Source: Chitinimonas arctica (lineage in GTDB: Bacteria; Pseudomonadota; Gammaproteobacteria; Burkholderiales; Chitinimonadaceae). From it: a stretch of DNA of 64,000 nucleotides. The DNA is taken from assembly GCF_007431345.1 (NCBI RefSeq), contig NZ_CP041730.1, forward strand, positions 2,852,001 through 2,916,000, written 5' to 3'. Each line of letters begins with the position of its first letter. Position 1 is the first letter of the stretch. The translations under genes and the position numbers were made by a program. This document shows positions 7,431 to 16,407 of this stretch, in pieces. Below the pieces are notes generated by a model that was not told the origin of the DNA, did not search any database, and saw only the letters and a list, made by a program, of their open reading frames with translations.

Positions 7431-8921
7431 TTACATCGAATCATCGCCCGACTTCCTTTGTGCCAACCAAGCCGTGCCCGCAGGTGTAAGTCGATATTTC
7501 TGCTGGCTGCTTTTGGGTTTGTCCGGGATGGTCATTTCAATGAATCCGCCTTCCAGTGCGGGACGCAGATAAGCCTCGCGGAAGTGGTCTTCGTGCCGTA
7601 GTCCTAGCGCGGCCTGTATGTCCACGCGTTTCATCTCTCCCTGCATTACGGATAGCAGTCCCTCAACTTCCCCGGTGACTTCCCCGGTGACTTCCCCGGT
7701 GTCCCAGGGGGTGGGCGTACGTACGGTATTTGCCGAGCCAATACTTGAGGGCACGATTACCTGAATATGCGGCTGCGGTCTACGTACAACAACCTTGAAC
7801 TGGTTCGCATCCACCTCATCGATCAATTCGATGTCGGGCCAGCCCTGCAAGGCGCGGGGTATGCCCGTACCTAGCCCACGGTAAGGCAGAATATGCACGG
7901 CATGTTCGGTGAGTGTCGGGTTGCGGCGATTGGTGGCACCGTGGCGGATTGCCTCGGTGTTCAGGCTGTCGGGCAGGTGGCCGGGGCTGATTATCTCTAC
8001 CCGGTCGGCAAACACCATCAGGCGGATCGAGGCACTGGTGAAGTAGTCTCGGTGGATCATTGCGTTGACCAGCAGCTCTTCCAGAACCAGCTCGGGAATT
8101 TCCAGCTGGCCCAGGGTATTGAATCCTCGCTGGCCCTGTACGTGGCGCAGGTTACGCCGGAAGAAGGCGAAGCTGCGCTGATATTGCTCCAACAATGTAC
8201 CGTCGATGTCTTCGCTGTCCAGATAACGCGTGTCGTATAGGGCAGTGCCGGGGAAGGATACTGCCTTGACCTCGAAGGCTGGTCGGTAGCGTTGCGGCTG
8301 TTGGCCAAATAGCAGCAACCCTGCCAAGTTCAGCTCGCGTCCGTCGCCCAAACCCAGGTTCTGTAGCATTTGTGCCTGGTCTTGGCCGGCAAATTTCGGG
8401 TGTTGGTTATAGCGACGGCTGAAATAGGCCCGGAAGGTCTCGTCGTCGATGTCGGCAACCGAAGTGCCGGCCACAGGGACCACATCCGCATAGACCAATC
8501 CTGCACGCTGGAACATGCGCTGCATCTCTTCACGTGCCGTGACATGCCGCTTGTCCGCGCCCTGCTTCACCCAAATGCGGCCCCGGTGGTCCACATAGGG
8601 CTTGGAGAGGCCGTCGGGCACGGTTACCACGATGACCATCTCCTGTGCCGTCTGTACATTTTCCGTTTGCGGATGCACGGGCGGGCGCACATGCTGGCTG
8701 GCGGCGTTGCCGATAAGCTGATTTAGCCGCCGAACTGCTGCGGCGTCGAGGCCGGTGACGGAACAGTCATCCGCCACGCCAAGGAACAATTTGCCCCCGC
8801 CACTGTTGGAGAATGCGGCCAGCTCCGCGGCCACGCTGTCGGCGTTGGTTTCGTCACGCTTGAACTGATGGCGGCTGTCTTCGCCACGCGCCAGCACTTG
8901 CAGCAGCTCGGCCTCGGTCAT
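7431..8921 (-). CDS. AlbA_2 (Schlafen-type) DNA-binding and GHKL ATPase-like protein
   Basis: This is a 496-residue protein. An N-terminal AlbA_2/Schlafen-AlbA domain (about 1-125) carries HQFKRDE and SNSGGGKLFLGV. A linker follows, then an HATPase_c_4-type region around LEELLVNAMIHRDY and VEIISPGHLP. A winged-helix tail (about 420-490) completes it. Such proteins are often labelled RecG-like or transcriptional regulators, and their role is not settled. The true start is the ATG at 8921, which follows GGGAG by about 10 bases; the frame stays open much further upstream but only as a shadow of dnaE2. The linker holds three 12-bp repeats (GEVT). A paralogue lies at 48710-50263. Confidence 0.82.
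   Translation of the reverse strand: MTEAELLQVLARGEDSRHQFKRDETNADSVAAELAAFSNSGGGKLFLGVADDCSVTGLDAAAVRRLNQLIGNAASQHVRPPVHPQTENVQTAQEMVIVVTVPDGLSKPYVDHRGRIWVKQGADKRHVTAREEMQRMFQRAGLVYADVVPVAGTSVADIDDETFRAYFSRRYNQHPKFAGQDQAQMLQNLGLGDGRELNLAGLLLFGQQPQRYRPAFEVKAVSFPGTALYDTRYLDSEDIDGTLLEQYQRSFAFFRRNLRHVQGQRGFNTLGQLEIPELVLEELLVNAMIHRDYFTSASIRLMVFADRVEIISPGHLPDSLNTEAIRHGATNRRNPTLTEHAVHILPYRGLGTGIPRALQGWPDIELIDEVDANQFKVVVRRPQPHIQVIVPSSIGSANTVRTPTPWDTGEVTGEVTGEVEGLLSVMQGEMKRVDIQAALGLRHEDHFREAYLRPALEGGFIEMTIPDKPKSSQQKYRLTPAGTAWLAQRKSGDDSM
7666..7701 (-). repeat. Three 12-bp in-gene repeats encoding GEVT
   Basis: The unit ACTTCCCCGGTG (plus strand) is repeated three times without change, giving a Gly-Glu-Val-Thr repeat in the AlbA_2 protein linker just before the winged helix. 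Gain or loss of a unit keeps the frame and would change only linker length. The same unit begins the repeat in the paralogue near 48.95 kb. Confidence 0.85.
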
Positions 8922-9049
8922 GTGCGGGATGCTCCCATACCAATCGCGTGCCCGGTGCCGGGCTGATTCAATGCACCTTGCCAACGGCTGAACCGGCCAG
9001 CTATTGCGATTCCGGGCAAGCTGTGGGATTTCGGCCGCCTCCGCTTTCC

Positions 9050-12000
9050 TCAATGAAAATCCCGACTCTTCACCCCCAGCTCGCCCAGCCATTCGCTGCG
9101 GTCCACCAGCCGCTTGGCCAGCAGATGCACCACGTTCCCCTCGCGCTGGATCTGGCCGTAGACCAGTAGCAGCCTGGCGCCCAGCAGTTCCTTGCGCTGG
9201 TGCTCGGCCAGCTCGCGCCAGACGATCACGTTCACGTTGCCGGTTTCGTCCTCCAGGGTGACGAAGGTGACACCGGTGGCGGTATCCGGTCGTTGCCGGC
9301 CCACCACCAGGCCGGCGGCGCGGGCGGTGGCATTCGGGGGCTGCTGCAGGATTTCGGCGGCGCTGAGCAAGTGCTGGCTTGTTAGCCGGGCACGTAGCAG
9401 GCTGAGAGGGTGCGGTCCCAGCGTCAGTCCCATGCTGGCGTAGTCGGCGACGATGTCCTGGCCTACCGTGGGGGCGGGCAGGGTGACCGCCGCTTCCTCG
9501 CCGGGCAGCTCGGCCAGCAGCCCTTCCTGGACCTGCAAGCCGCTTACCTGCCAAAGCGCGCTGCGGCGGTGGCCGGCCAGGCTGCCCAGCGCCCCTGCCG
9601 CGGCGAGGGCGTTCAACTCGCGTTTGTCCAGCTGTGCCTGGCGTTGCAGATTGGCGAGGTCGCCGATGCCTGTCCCACGTAGCTGGGCGATCCGCTCGCC
9701 GGCGGCTTGCGATAGTCCCTTGATCAGTCTTAGCCCCAGCCGTACCGAGGGCTGGGGCCGATCCAGCGGGGAGGCGCCGGGGAGCGGCAGGTCTTCCAGG
9801 CTGCATTCCCAATCGCTGCATAGGATATCGACCGGTAATACCGTGACGCCGTGCCGCTGGGCATCCTGGACCAGCTGCGAGGGGGAATAGAAACCCATCG
9901 GCCAGGCATTGAGCAGGCTGCATAGAAAGGCGGCCGGTTCGTGGCGCTTGAGCCAGGCCGAGGCATAGACCAGCAGGGCGAAGCTGGCCGCGTGCGACTC
10001 GGGAAAGCCATATTCTGAAAAGCCCTGGATCTGGCTGAAGATGCGCTGGGCGAATTCCGCGCTGTAGCCGTTCTGCAGCATGCCGCTGGTGAGCTTGTCG
10101 CGGAAGGGCTCCAGCTTGCCGGTACGGCGCCAGGCCGCCATGGAGCGGCGCAACTGATCGGCTTCGCCGGCGGTGAAGCCGGCCGCCACCACCGCCAGCT
10201 GCATCACCTGTTCCTGGAAGATGGGGATGCCCAGGGTGCGGTCCAGCACCGCGGCGACTTCCTTGCTATGCACTTCCGGTATTTCCAGTCCCTGGCGCCG
10301 ACGCAGATAGGGATGCACCATGCCGCCCTGGATGGGGCCGGGCCGGACGATGGCCACCTCGATCACCAGGTCGTAGAAATCGACCGGCTTGAGGCGGGGC
10401 AGCATGGACATCTGGGCTCGCGATTCCACCTGGAAGACGCCCACCGTATCGGCTTGGCCGAGCATGGCGTAGACGAGGGGGTCCTCGGCCGGGATGTCGC
10501 CCAGGCGGAAGGGCGCCTGCCGGATGGCGGATACCAGTGCCAGGCTGCGGCGGATGGCGCTGAGCATGCCCAATGCCAGCACATCGACCTTGAGCAGGCC
10601 GACCGAGTCCAGATCGTCCTTATCCCACTGGATCACGGTACGTTCCGGCATGGCGGCATTCTCGATGGGGACCAGCCGCGCCAGCGGTCCGCGCGAAAAC
10701 ACAAAACCACCCACATGCTGGGAAAGATGGCGGGGGAAGCGCAGCAATAGCATGACCAGCTTGAGGAGCAGTTGTACCTGCCGGCTGTCCGGGTCGAAGC
10801 CCGCTTCGGCCAGGCGCGCCGGCAGTTCGGTCCGTTTGTCCCACCAGGCGAGCGTCTTGGCCAGCCGGTCCAGTTGCTCCTCGGCGATCCCCAAGGCCCT
10901 GCCCACGTCGCGCATGGCGCTGCGCGGCCGATAGGTGATCACGGTGGCGGTCAGGGCGGCCCGTTCGCGGCCGTATTTGCGGTACAGGTACTGGATCACC
11001 TCCTCGCGCCGGTCATGTTCGAAATCCACGTCGATATCGGGCGGCTCGCTGCGTTCGCGCGATAGGAAGCGGCCGAACAGCATATTCATGCGGCTGGGAT
11101 CGACCGCGGTAATGCCCAGGACGTAGCACACCGCCGAGTTGGCCGCCGAGCCGCGGCCCTGGCAGAGGATGTCGCGGCTGCGGGCAAAGCGGACGATATC
11201 GTCGACGGTCAAAAAATAGTGTTCGTAGCCCAGCTCGGCAATCAGGGCCAGTTCATCGGCCACCTGCTGCCGGACCCGGCTCGGCACCCCTTGCGGGTAG
11301 CGTTCGCGAAAGCCGGCCTCGGTCAGCTCGGCCAAGTACTGGCTGGCCGTGTAGCCGGCCGGTACCAGCTCATCCGGGTACTCGTAGCGCAGGCTGTCCA
11401 ATGAAAAGTGACAGCGTTCGGCGATACGGACGGTTTCGGCCAGCATGGCGGCCGGGTAGAGCAGGGCCAGGGCAGGGCGGGCGCGCAGATGGCGTTCGCC
11501 GTTGGGAAACAAGGCCTGGCCGCATTGGGCGACCGGCCGTCCCAGCCGGATGGCCGTCAGCAGATCCTGCAGGACCCGGCGGGAACGGAGGTGCATATGG
11601 ACATCGCCGCTGGCCACGCAGGGCAGCCGGCAGGCGGCGGCCAGCCGGGACAGCGCGGCCAGGCGGGCCTGGTCGGCGGGCCCTTGGAGCAATTCCACCG
11701 CCAGCCAGGCGCGGTCGGGGAAGCATGCGCGCAGCCAGTCGCCATCGCCGGCATGCGGTGCCGCCGGCGGTAGCCACAGTGCCAGCAAGCGTCCGCCCAG
11801 GCGGGCGACGTCGGCCCGATCCAGCCGGTAGCTGCCTTTGTCGGCTTGGCGCCGGCCCAGGCTGATCAGGCTGGAGAGATCGCCATAGGCTTCCCGGTCG
11901 GGCGCCAGCAACACCAGCCGCAAGCCGTCCACCAAAGTGAATTCACTCCCGACGATCAAGGCCAGGCCCGCCTCCTTGGCAGCGACATGGGCGCGCACGA

Positions 12001-12145
12001 TGCCGGCCAGGGAGCACTCGTCGGTAATGGCGAGCGCGCGGTAGCCGAGCGCCTGGGCGCGCTCGACCAGCTCTTCGGCATGCGAGGCGCCGCGCTGGAA
12101 GCTGAAGTTGGATAGGCAGTGCAGTTCGGCGTAGTCGGGCAGCAT
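9050..12145 (-). CDS. dnaE2: Error-prone DNA polymerase DnaE2 (ImuC)
   Basis: This 1,031-residue alpha-subunit-type polymerase III is used for mutagenic lesion bypass. The N-terminal PHP domain starts at AELHCLSNFSF (residues 6-16). The palm aspartate motif PDIDVDF is at 369-375. A helix-hairpin-helix and OB-fold region lie near the C-terminus. The start MLPDYAELHC is chosen by family alignment; the frame is open 43 codons further, into imuB. Its ATG lies 8 bases past the imuB stop, so the two are coupled. Length and gene order (imuA-imuB-dnaE2) match the SOS-induced mutasome of many proteobacteria, where DnaE2 works with ImuB and the beta clamp. Confidence 0.95.
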   Translation of the reverse strand: MLPDYAELHCLSNFSFQRGASHAEELVERAQALGYRALAITDECSLAGIVRAHVAAKEAGLALIVGSEFTLVDGLRLVLLAPDREAYGDLSSLISLGRRQADKGSYRLDRADVARLGGRLLALWLPPAAPHAGDGDWLRACFPDRAWLAVELLQGPADQARLAALSRLAAACRLPCVASGDVHMHLRSRRVLQDLLTAIRLGRPVAQCGQALFPNGERHLRARPALALLYPAAMLAETVRIAERCHFSLDSLRYEYPDELVPAGYTASQYLAELTEAGFRERYPQGVPSRVRQQVADELALIAELGYEHYFLTVDDIVRFARSRDILCQGRGSAANSAVCYVLGITAVDPSRMNMLFGRFLSRERSEPPDIDVDFEHDRREEVIQYLYRKYGRERAALTATVITYRPRSAMRDVGRALGIAEEQLDRLAKTLAWWDKRTELPARLAEAGFDPDSRQVQLLLKLVMLLLRFPRHLSQHVGGFVFSRGPLARLVPIENAAMPERTVIQWDKDDLDSVGLLKVDVLALGMLSAIRRSLALVSAIRQAPFRLGDIPAEDPLVYAMLGQADTVGVFQVESRAQMSMLPRLKPVDFYDLVIEVAIVRPGPIQGGMVHPYLRRRQGLEIPEVHSKEVAAVLDRTLGIPIFQEQVMQLAVVAAGFTAGEADQLRRSMAAWRRTGKLEPFRDKLTSGMLQNGYSAEFAQRIFSQIQGFSEYGFPESHAASFALLVYASAWLKRHEPAAFLCSLLNAWPMGFYSPSQLVQDAQRHGVTVLPVDILCSDWECSLEDLPLPGASPLDRPQPSVRLGLRLIKGLSQAAGERIAQLRGTGIGDLANLQRQAQLDKRELNALAAAGALGSLAGHRRSALWQVSGLQVQEGLLAELPGEEAAVTLPAPTVGQDIVADYASMGLTLGPHPLSLLRARLTSQHLLSAAEILQQPPNATARAAGLVVGRQRPDTATGVTFVTLEDETGNVNVIVWRELAEHQRKELLGARLLLVYGQIQREGNVVHLLAKRLVDRSEWLGELGVKSRDFH

Positions 12146-12153
12146 GATGGGCT

Positions 12154-13590
12154 TCAGGCAAATTGGCCGTGCAGGAACCAGCGGCCTTCGCCGCGTAGCC
12201 GGTAGATCCAGTAGCGCTGGCCTGAAGGGTCTTCGGCCTGGTGGTAATCGCGCGCCAGGGTGTCGCCATCCCACCAGCCCGACTCGATCCGTTCGGCCCG
12301 GTCCAGCAGCCGCAGCGGCCCGCCATGCCAGGGCTGGCCGGCATGGCTGGTCAACGGCAGCGGCTCGGGCAGCAGCCAGGTCGGCCGTTCACCTTGCACC
12401 GGCGGCGGGGTGGGGCCGGCCCGGGTCCGGGCTTGCCACGCGTATTCGGGTCGATGGTCATCCACCGTCGCCAGGCCGCGCACGGCCGATTCGCCCAGGC
12501 GGGCCACCAGCCGGGCGTGCAGCAAGTCGAAATCGGCCGCCTGGCCGGCATCGCCGAACAGATCGAGCGGCGCACCGTCGAGACGGTGCAGCCTATCGGC
12601 CTGCAAGGTCACGCCCTCTACCGGGGCGGCCAGGCTCAGCCGCGCCAGTCGTTCGCGGCTGATGGCCAGCATGGCTTCGGCCGACCGGGTCGGCTTGCCC
12701 AGGCCGACATGGAATTCGCTGCTGTGCTTGTCTTCGTGCTGTAAGCGGAACAGCAACTGCTGCACGCCCAGGCCCCGGCCTTGCAGAAATCCGGCCAGTT
12801 CGGTCAATAGCCGCTTGGCGACAAAACCCAGCGCTTCGACCTGGTCGGTTGCCCAGTTCAGTTCGATCCGCCGGCTAAAACAATCGGCCGCGACAAAGTG
12901 TTTGCGTGGATCTGGCCGCAGGCCCAGGGCGCGATCCAGCTGTAATGACAAACCCGGGCCAAAGCGCTTGTCCAGGCTGTCGCGGGGGAGCGACAGCAAT
13001 TCGCCGGCCTGGCGCAGGCCCAGGGCATGCAGGCCATGGCGGATTTCGGCGGACAAGGGCAGGCGGGCTAGCGGCAAGGCTTGCAGGACCGTGGGCGAAA
13101 GCTGGCCGGGGAGGATGGGCTCGGCCTGGCCGAGCTGGGCCAGCCAGCTGGCCAGCAAGGGGGTGGGGGCGATGCCCTGGCGCGCGCGCAAGCCTTGCTT
13201 GGCCAGCCGCTTGGCGATCAAACGGCGCAAGCGGGGCAGGCCCTTGAAGTAGGTCAGGCAGCCGCCGATCTCCAGCAGCAAGCCGGCCGGTGGATCGAGA
13301 CAGACCGTGGGGGTGAACTGCAGGCTCCAGGCCGCCAGGTTGTCCAGCAGCGCTTGTTCCTGGGCGGGCTGACGCGGTGCCAGGCGCAGATTGGCCGCCA
13401 GTGCCTGCGCCGTGGCGCTGCGCTGGCCGGCTTTTATCCCCAGCGCGTCGGCCGCTTGATTGCAGACCACCACCCGCTCGATGCGTCCCGCCGCTTCCAC
13501 CACCGCCCACGGTTCAGGCTGCGTGGGCGTAAGGTTGAGGGCGAGCGCGTCGAGCGGCAGGGAGGGGAAGTGCAGCGCTAGCCACAGCAT
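12154..13590 (-). CDS. imuB: ImuB, inactive Y-family polymerase homologue
   Basis: This 478-residue protein of the Y-family polymerase superfamily starts MLWLALHFPSLPLDAL. The catalytic Asp-x-Asp of DinB-type enzymes at the N-terminus is not present in this stretch, as expected for ImuB, which acts as an adaptor joining DnaE2 to the clamp. The thumb/HhH part (LLSLPRDSLDKRFGPGLSLQLDRALG) and the little-finger part are recognisable. The ATG at 13590 lies inside the 3' end of imuA (76-base overlap), and dnaE2 follows after 8 bases. It is probably co-transcribed from the promoter at 14259-14287. Confidence 0.9.
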   Translation of the reverse strand: MLWLALHFPSLPLDALALNLTPTQPEPWAVVEAAGRIERVVVCNQAADALGIKAGQRSATAQALAANLRLAPRQPAQEQALLDNLAAWSLQFTPTVCLDPPAGLLLEIGGCLTYFKGLPRLRRLIAKRLAKQGLRARQGIAPTPLLASWLAQLGQAEPILPGQLSPTVLQALPLARLPLSAEIRHGLHALGLRQAGELLSLPRDSLDKRFGPGLSLQLDRALGLRPDPRKHFVAADCFSRRIELNWATDQVEALGFVAKRLLTELAGFLQGRGLGVQQLLFRLQHEDKHSSEFHVGLGKPTRSAEAMLAISRERLARLSLAAPVEGVTLQADRLHRLDGAPLDLFGDAGQAADFDLLHARLVARLGESAVRGLATVDDHRPEYAWQARTRAGPTPPPVQGERPTWLLPEPLPLTSHAGQPWHGGPLRLLDRAERIESGWWDGDTLARDYHQAEDPSGQRYWIYRLRGEGRWFLHGQFA

Positions 13591-14229
13591 GGACTTGGCC
13601 GGAAGAAAGTGAAGCGTGGGGCAGGAAAACCGGTCGCGCCGCAGGGGCGCCGCGGCGCTTGAGCACCTGCACGGCGACCCCGCCGGCCACCGATTCGATG
13701 CCCAGGCGCAGGCTGAAGGGCGAGGCGGTCTTGTCGGGCGGGCTCTGGCGCAGCACGAAGCCGCAGCCGGCGCCTTGTTCGGCGGCCAGTTGCATGCGCC
13801 GGCAGTTGCGATCGCCCAGGCTTTGTTCGAACCAGCCCAGTACCGCGCCGCAGGCGGGCTCGCGCAAGGCCTGTTCCATGGCCCACAAGGCATCATGTTC
13901 GCTGGCGGGGGCCAGCCAGGTAAGCTGGCGCAGGTCCACGCCGGCCGCTTGCCAGGCCGGGGCGTAGGGGATGTTCGGCGGGGCGACCAGCACTACCCGC
14001 TTGCCCGCCTGGGTCAGGCTGGCCAGGGCGGGCAGCAGCAGCTTGAGTTCACCGCAGCCACTGCGGCTGGTCAGCAACTCGGTGACGCTGGACTGTGGCC
14101 AGCCGCCGCCCGGCAATAGCGCCGCCAGGGGGCATGGCCGCAGTCGAGGGTGGCGGGCGCGGAAGGACGGAAACCATCCCCGCGCCAGACACCGGGGTGC
14201 TTGGGAACTTCGGCGAGCGCTGCTTGCAT
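13514..14229 (-). pseudogene. imuA: ImuA, apparently frameshifted near its N-terminus
   Basis: ImuA is a RecA-like accessory factor of the ImuB/DnaE2 mutasome. The first 32 codons from the ATG at 14229 give MQAALAEVPKHPGVWRGDGF and reach TLDCGHA. The family's next motif, LAALLPGGGWPQSSVTELL, is in another frame. The switch falls at a run of five G (plus strand 14128-14132); one extra base there would give one continuous 238-residue protein of normal ImuA length. The start is supported by GGAG six bases upstream and by the promoter position. The last 76 bases overlap imuB. It may be truly broken, sequenced one base short, or rescued by slippage. Confidence 0.8.
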
Positions 14230-14239
14230 GACGAACTCC

Positions 14240-14287
14240 AGAGAACGAACGTTCACTTAGTATGGAGAACGTTCGTTCTCTAATCAA
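14240..14287 (-). promoter_or_regulatory. imuA promoter with two inverted GAAC-N4-GTTC operators
   Basis: On the minus strand TTGATT (14287-14282) and CATACT (14264-14259) are spaced by 17 bp, a good sigma-70 promoter. A perfect 15-bp inverted repeat (14240-14254 and 14267-14281, spacer 12) overlays it. One arm fills the -35/-10 spacer exactly and the other covers the expected start of transcription. Each arm contains GAAC-N4-GTTC, the core of Gram-positive-type LexA boxes. Binding here would block RNA polymerase, which fits SOS repression of imuA-imuB-dnaE2. The identity of the repressor is inference. Confidence 0.75.
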
Positions 14288-14335
14288 GTCCGTTCGTCCG
14301 GCGGCAAGCCAGCCGCGCTACCTGGGCGATGTCGG

Positions 14336-15762
14336 TTATCTACGCTCCAGGCGATAGACGCTACCGCCGTCCGAGGACAGCGCATACAGCTCCCGCTGGC
14401 CATCTTCTCCGAATGAGACGATAGGCCCCACCGCGTTGACCGGCCAATCGACCCGCTCGCCGACGGTAGTGCGATAGACCAGGCTCTTCAGCCAGCCACC
14501 GCAATAATCCGAGTAGAAATACCGGCCGCGCAGTTCGGGTATCGCCTGGCCACGGTAGACATAGCCCCCGGTGATCGAGCAGCCGTTGTCATGGTCGTAC
14601 TCATGCACCGGCAAGGTGAGGTTGGACTTGTCGCAGGGGTCGCCACCGTAGCAAAGATTGCCCTCGGTACGATTCCAGCCGTAGTTGAGCCCGCCGGCAT
14701 TGCTGTTTGCCACGTTCACCTCCTCGCGCCGCGCCTGGCCGACATCGGCGATATACAAGCGCTTGTCGTCGAAGGCATAGCGCCACGGATTGCGCAGGCC
14801 ATGGGCCCAGATCTCGGCACGTCTGCCGGGCTGGTTGAGATAGGGATTGTCGCGCGGGATGGCATAGGGTGCGGCCACGCTGGCCGCGCCGACATCCAGG
14901 CGCAGCAGCTTGCCCAGCAGGCTATTCAGGTTTTGCGCCTGATTGTTCGGGTCGCCGGCGCCCCCGCCGTCACCGCTACCGATATACAGCATGCCATCCG
15001 GGCCGAAGGCCAGCAGCCCGCCATTGTGATTGGTATAAACCGGGTGGGGGATGGTCAGGATGGGCAGGTCGCTGGCGGGATTGGCCAGGTCCGGATTGCC
15101 GGCCGCCACGGTAAAGCGGTGAATGGCGATATCACCCTGCGGATCGGTGTAATAGACATAGAAATGACCATTGTTCGCATAGCGCGGATCAAAGGCCATG
15201 GACAGCAGGCCCCGCTCGCCCCCGCTGCTGATGCGGTTGCCCAGGTCGAGGAAGGGTGTGGCCAGCGGCGTGCCGTTCTTCAATATCAGAATCCGGCCCG
15301 TCTGTTCGACGACGAACAGGCGATCGTCGCCGGGCGGAGCGGTCAGGAACAGCGGTTTATCCAGCCCGGCGGCGATGCGCCGCCAGTTCAAGTTCAGGTT
15401 GGACTGCGCGGCATAGACGACGCTGGCGCTGGCGCCGGCCTGTTCGCTCACCACCACGGTCTGGATCGGCGTTTGTGCCGCATAGGGCGTACGGTCGCGC
15501 AATAGCGTGCTGGCCGTCACCGTATAGCTGCCGAGCGGCAAGGGGCCGAGCGTGCGGCTGGCCGTCAAGGCCTGGCTGTATGCACCTGGGCCGGTGACCA
15601 GCACCGCGCCCTCCGTATCGCCGGGCAGGCCGCTGATCGTCAAGGCCAGGCTGGCCCCGCCAGGCTGCGTGCCCCCTCGCTGCCGCCGCCGCTTCCGCCA
15701 CAGGCGGTCAGCAAGGCCAGCGGCAGGGACAGGATCAACACTCGGATTGCTGCGATCACCAT
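14336..15762 (-). pseudogene. PQQ-dependent sugar dehydrogenase-like lipoprotein, frameshifted
   Basis: The main part is a soluble glucose/sorbosone dehydrogenase-type beta-propeller. It shows RLFVVEQTGRI, GGERGLLSMAFDPRY, the NHNGGLLAFGPDGMLYIGSGD motif and AHGLRNPWRYAFD. The family oxidises sugars with PQQ in the periplasm. The lipoprotein signal MVIAAIRVLILSLPLALLTAC lies in another frame, beginning at the ATG 15762 after GAGGAG. The frames join at a run of five C (plus strand 15672-15676); one extra base gives SEGGTQPGGASLALTISG and a continuous 475-residue protein. An Ig/carboxypeptidase-regulatory-like segment sits before the propeller. It could be a sequencing error or real inactivation. 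Confidence 0.8.
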
Positions 15763-15996
15763 GGAAGTCTCCTCAAAAAAACGATTAGTTATCGTGGCCG
15801 ATACAGATCTACCTCCGGCAGACCTGAACAGCAGCTGTCCTGACGCTCTGATGCGGTGAAAACGGTCGATATGTGTGTCTATTGGCAGGGCGGGCCGGCT
15901 TATATGCTGTGGTCTCACGCCCGGCCTTGCCTTGCCTGGCCGGGCCGGGCTGTTTCGACCGAGCAAGGCAACCGATAGGAAAGGCATAGCGCCACC

Positions 15997-16407
15997 ATGA
16001 GACCGAATATAGCCGTCAATCAGCCAATTGCCCTTGGCGCCGGCCAGGTACAGCAATTTTGGTGCCGACGCGGTACCGTGCTGCATCTGGTGGCGGGGAG
16101 CATGGTTTTGCACGAACCGCCGGGCTGGCTGGCGGAGACCCCGGTCAGCCACGCGCACCGGCTGGCGCCAGGCCAGGTTCATCTGGTGGGCGAATCCGGC
16201 TGGGTATCCCTAAATGCACTGGCCGCTACGCGTTTCTTCCATATCGAGCCGGCATCGCCATCCAGGTACGAGCGGCTTCGCGCCTTATGCCGGCAAGCCC
16301 TCGCATATTTCCGCCGGCCTAATCGGTGTGCGGCAGCGCTTCGACCAGGCCGGCCAGCTTGCGAATGCCCTGCTCCAGTTCGCGCGAGTAGAGCGAGCCG
16401 CAGCTGA
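15997..16407 (+). CDS. Small DUF2917-like protein
   Basis: This 136-residue chain has a cupin-like, beta-rich first 90 residues (LGAGQVQQFWCRRGTVLHLVAGSM, then LAPGQVHLVGESGWVSLNAL) resembling DUF2917 proteins of betaproteobacteria, whose function is unknown. The family match is tentative. AGGAAAGG lies about 15 bases before the ATG. The last 29 codons, Arg/Ala/Pro-rich, overlap the convergent MocR gene and may not be conserved. Confidence 0.5.
   Translation: MRPNIAVNQPIALGAGQVQQFWCRRGTVLHLVAGSMVLHEPPGWLAETPVSHAHRLAPGQVHLVGESGWVSLNALAATRFFHIEPASPSRYERLRALCRQALAYFRRPNRCAAALRPGRPACECPAPVRASRASRS

Noticed and set aside
8922..9923. N-terminal extension of the AlbA_2 gene to 830 codons
   Set aside because: The extra 334 codons overlap dnaE2 in another frame and are Arg/Ala/Pro-rich. 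The domain begins right after the ATG at 8921.
12146..12274. Upstream start for DnaE2
   Set aside because: The 43 extra codons lie inside imuB and match nothing in DnaE2 proteins.
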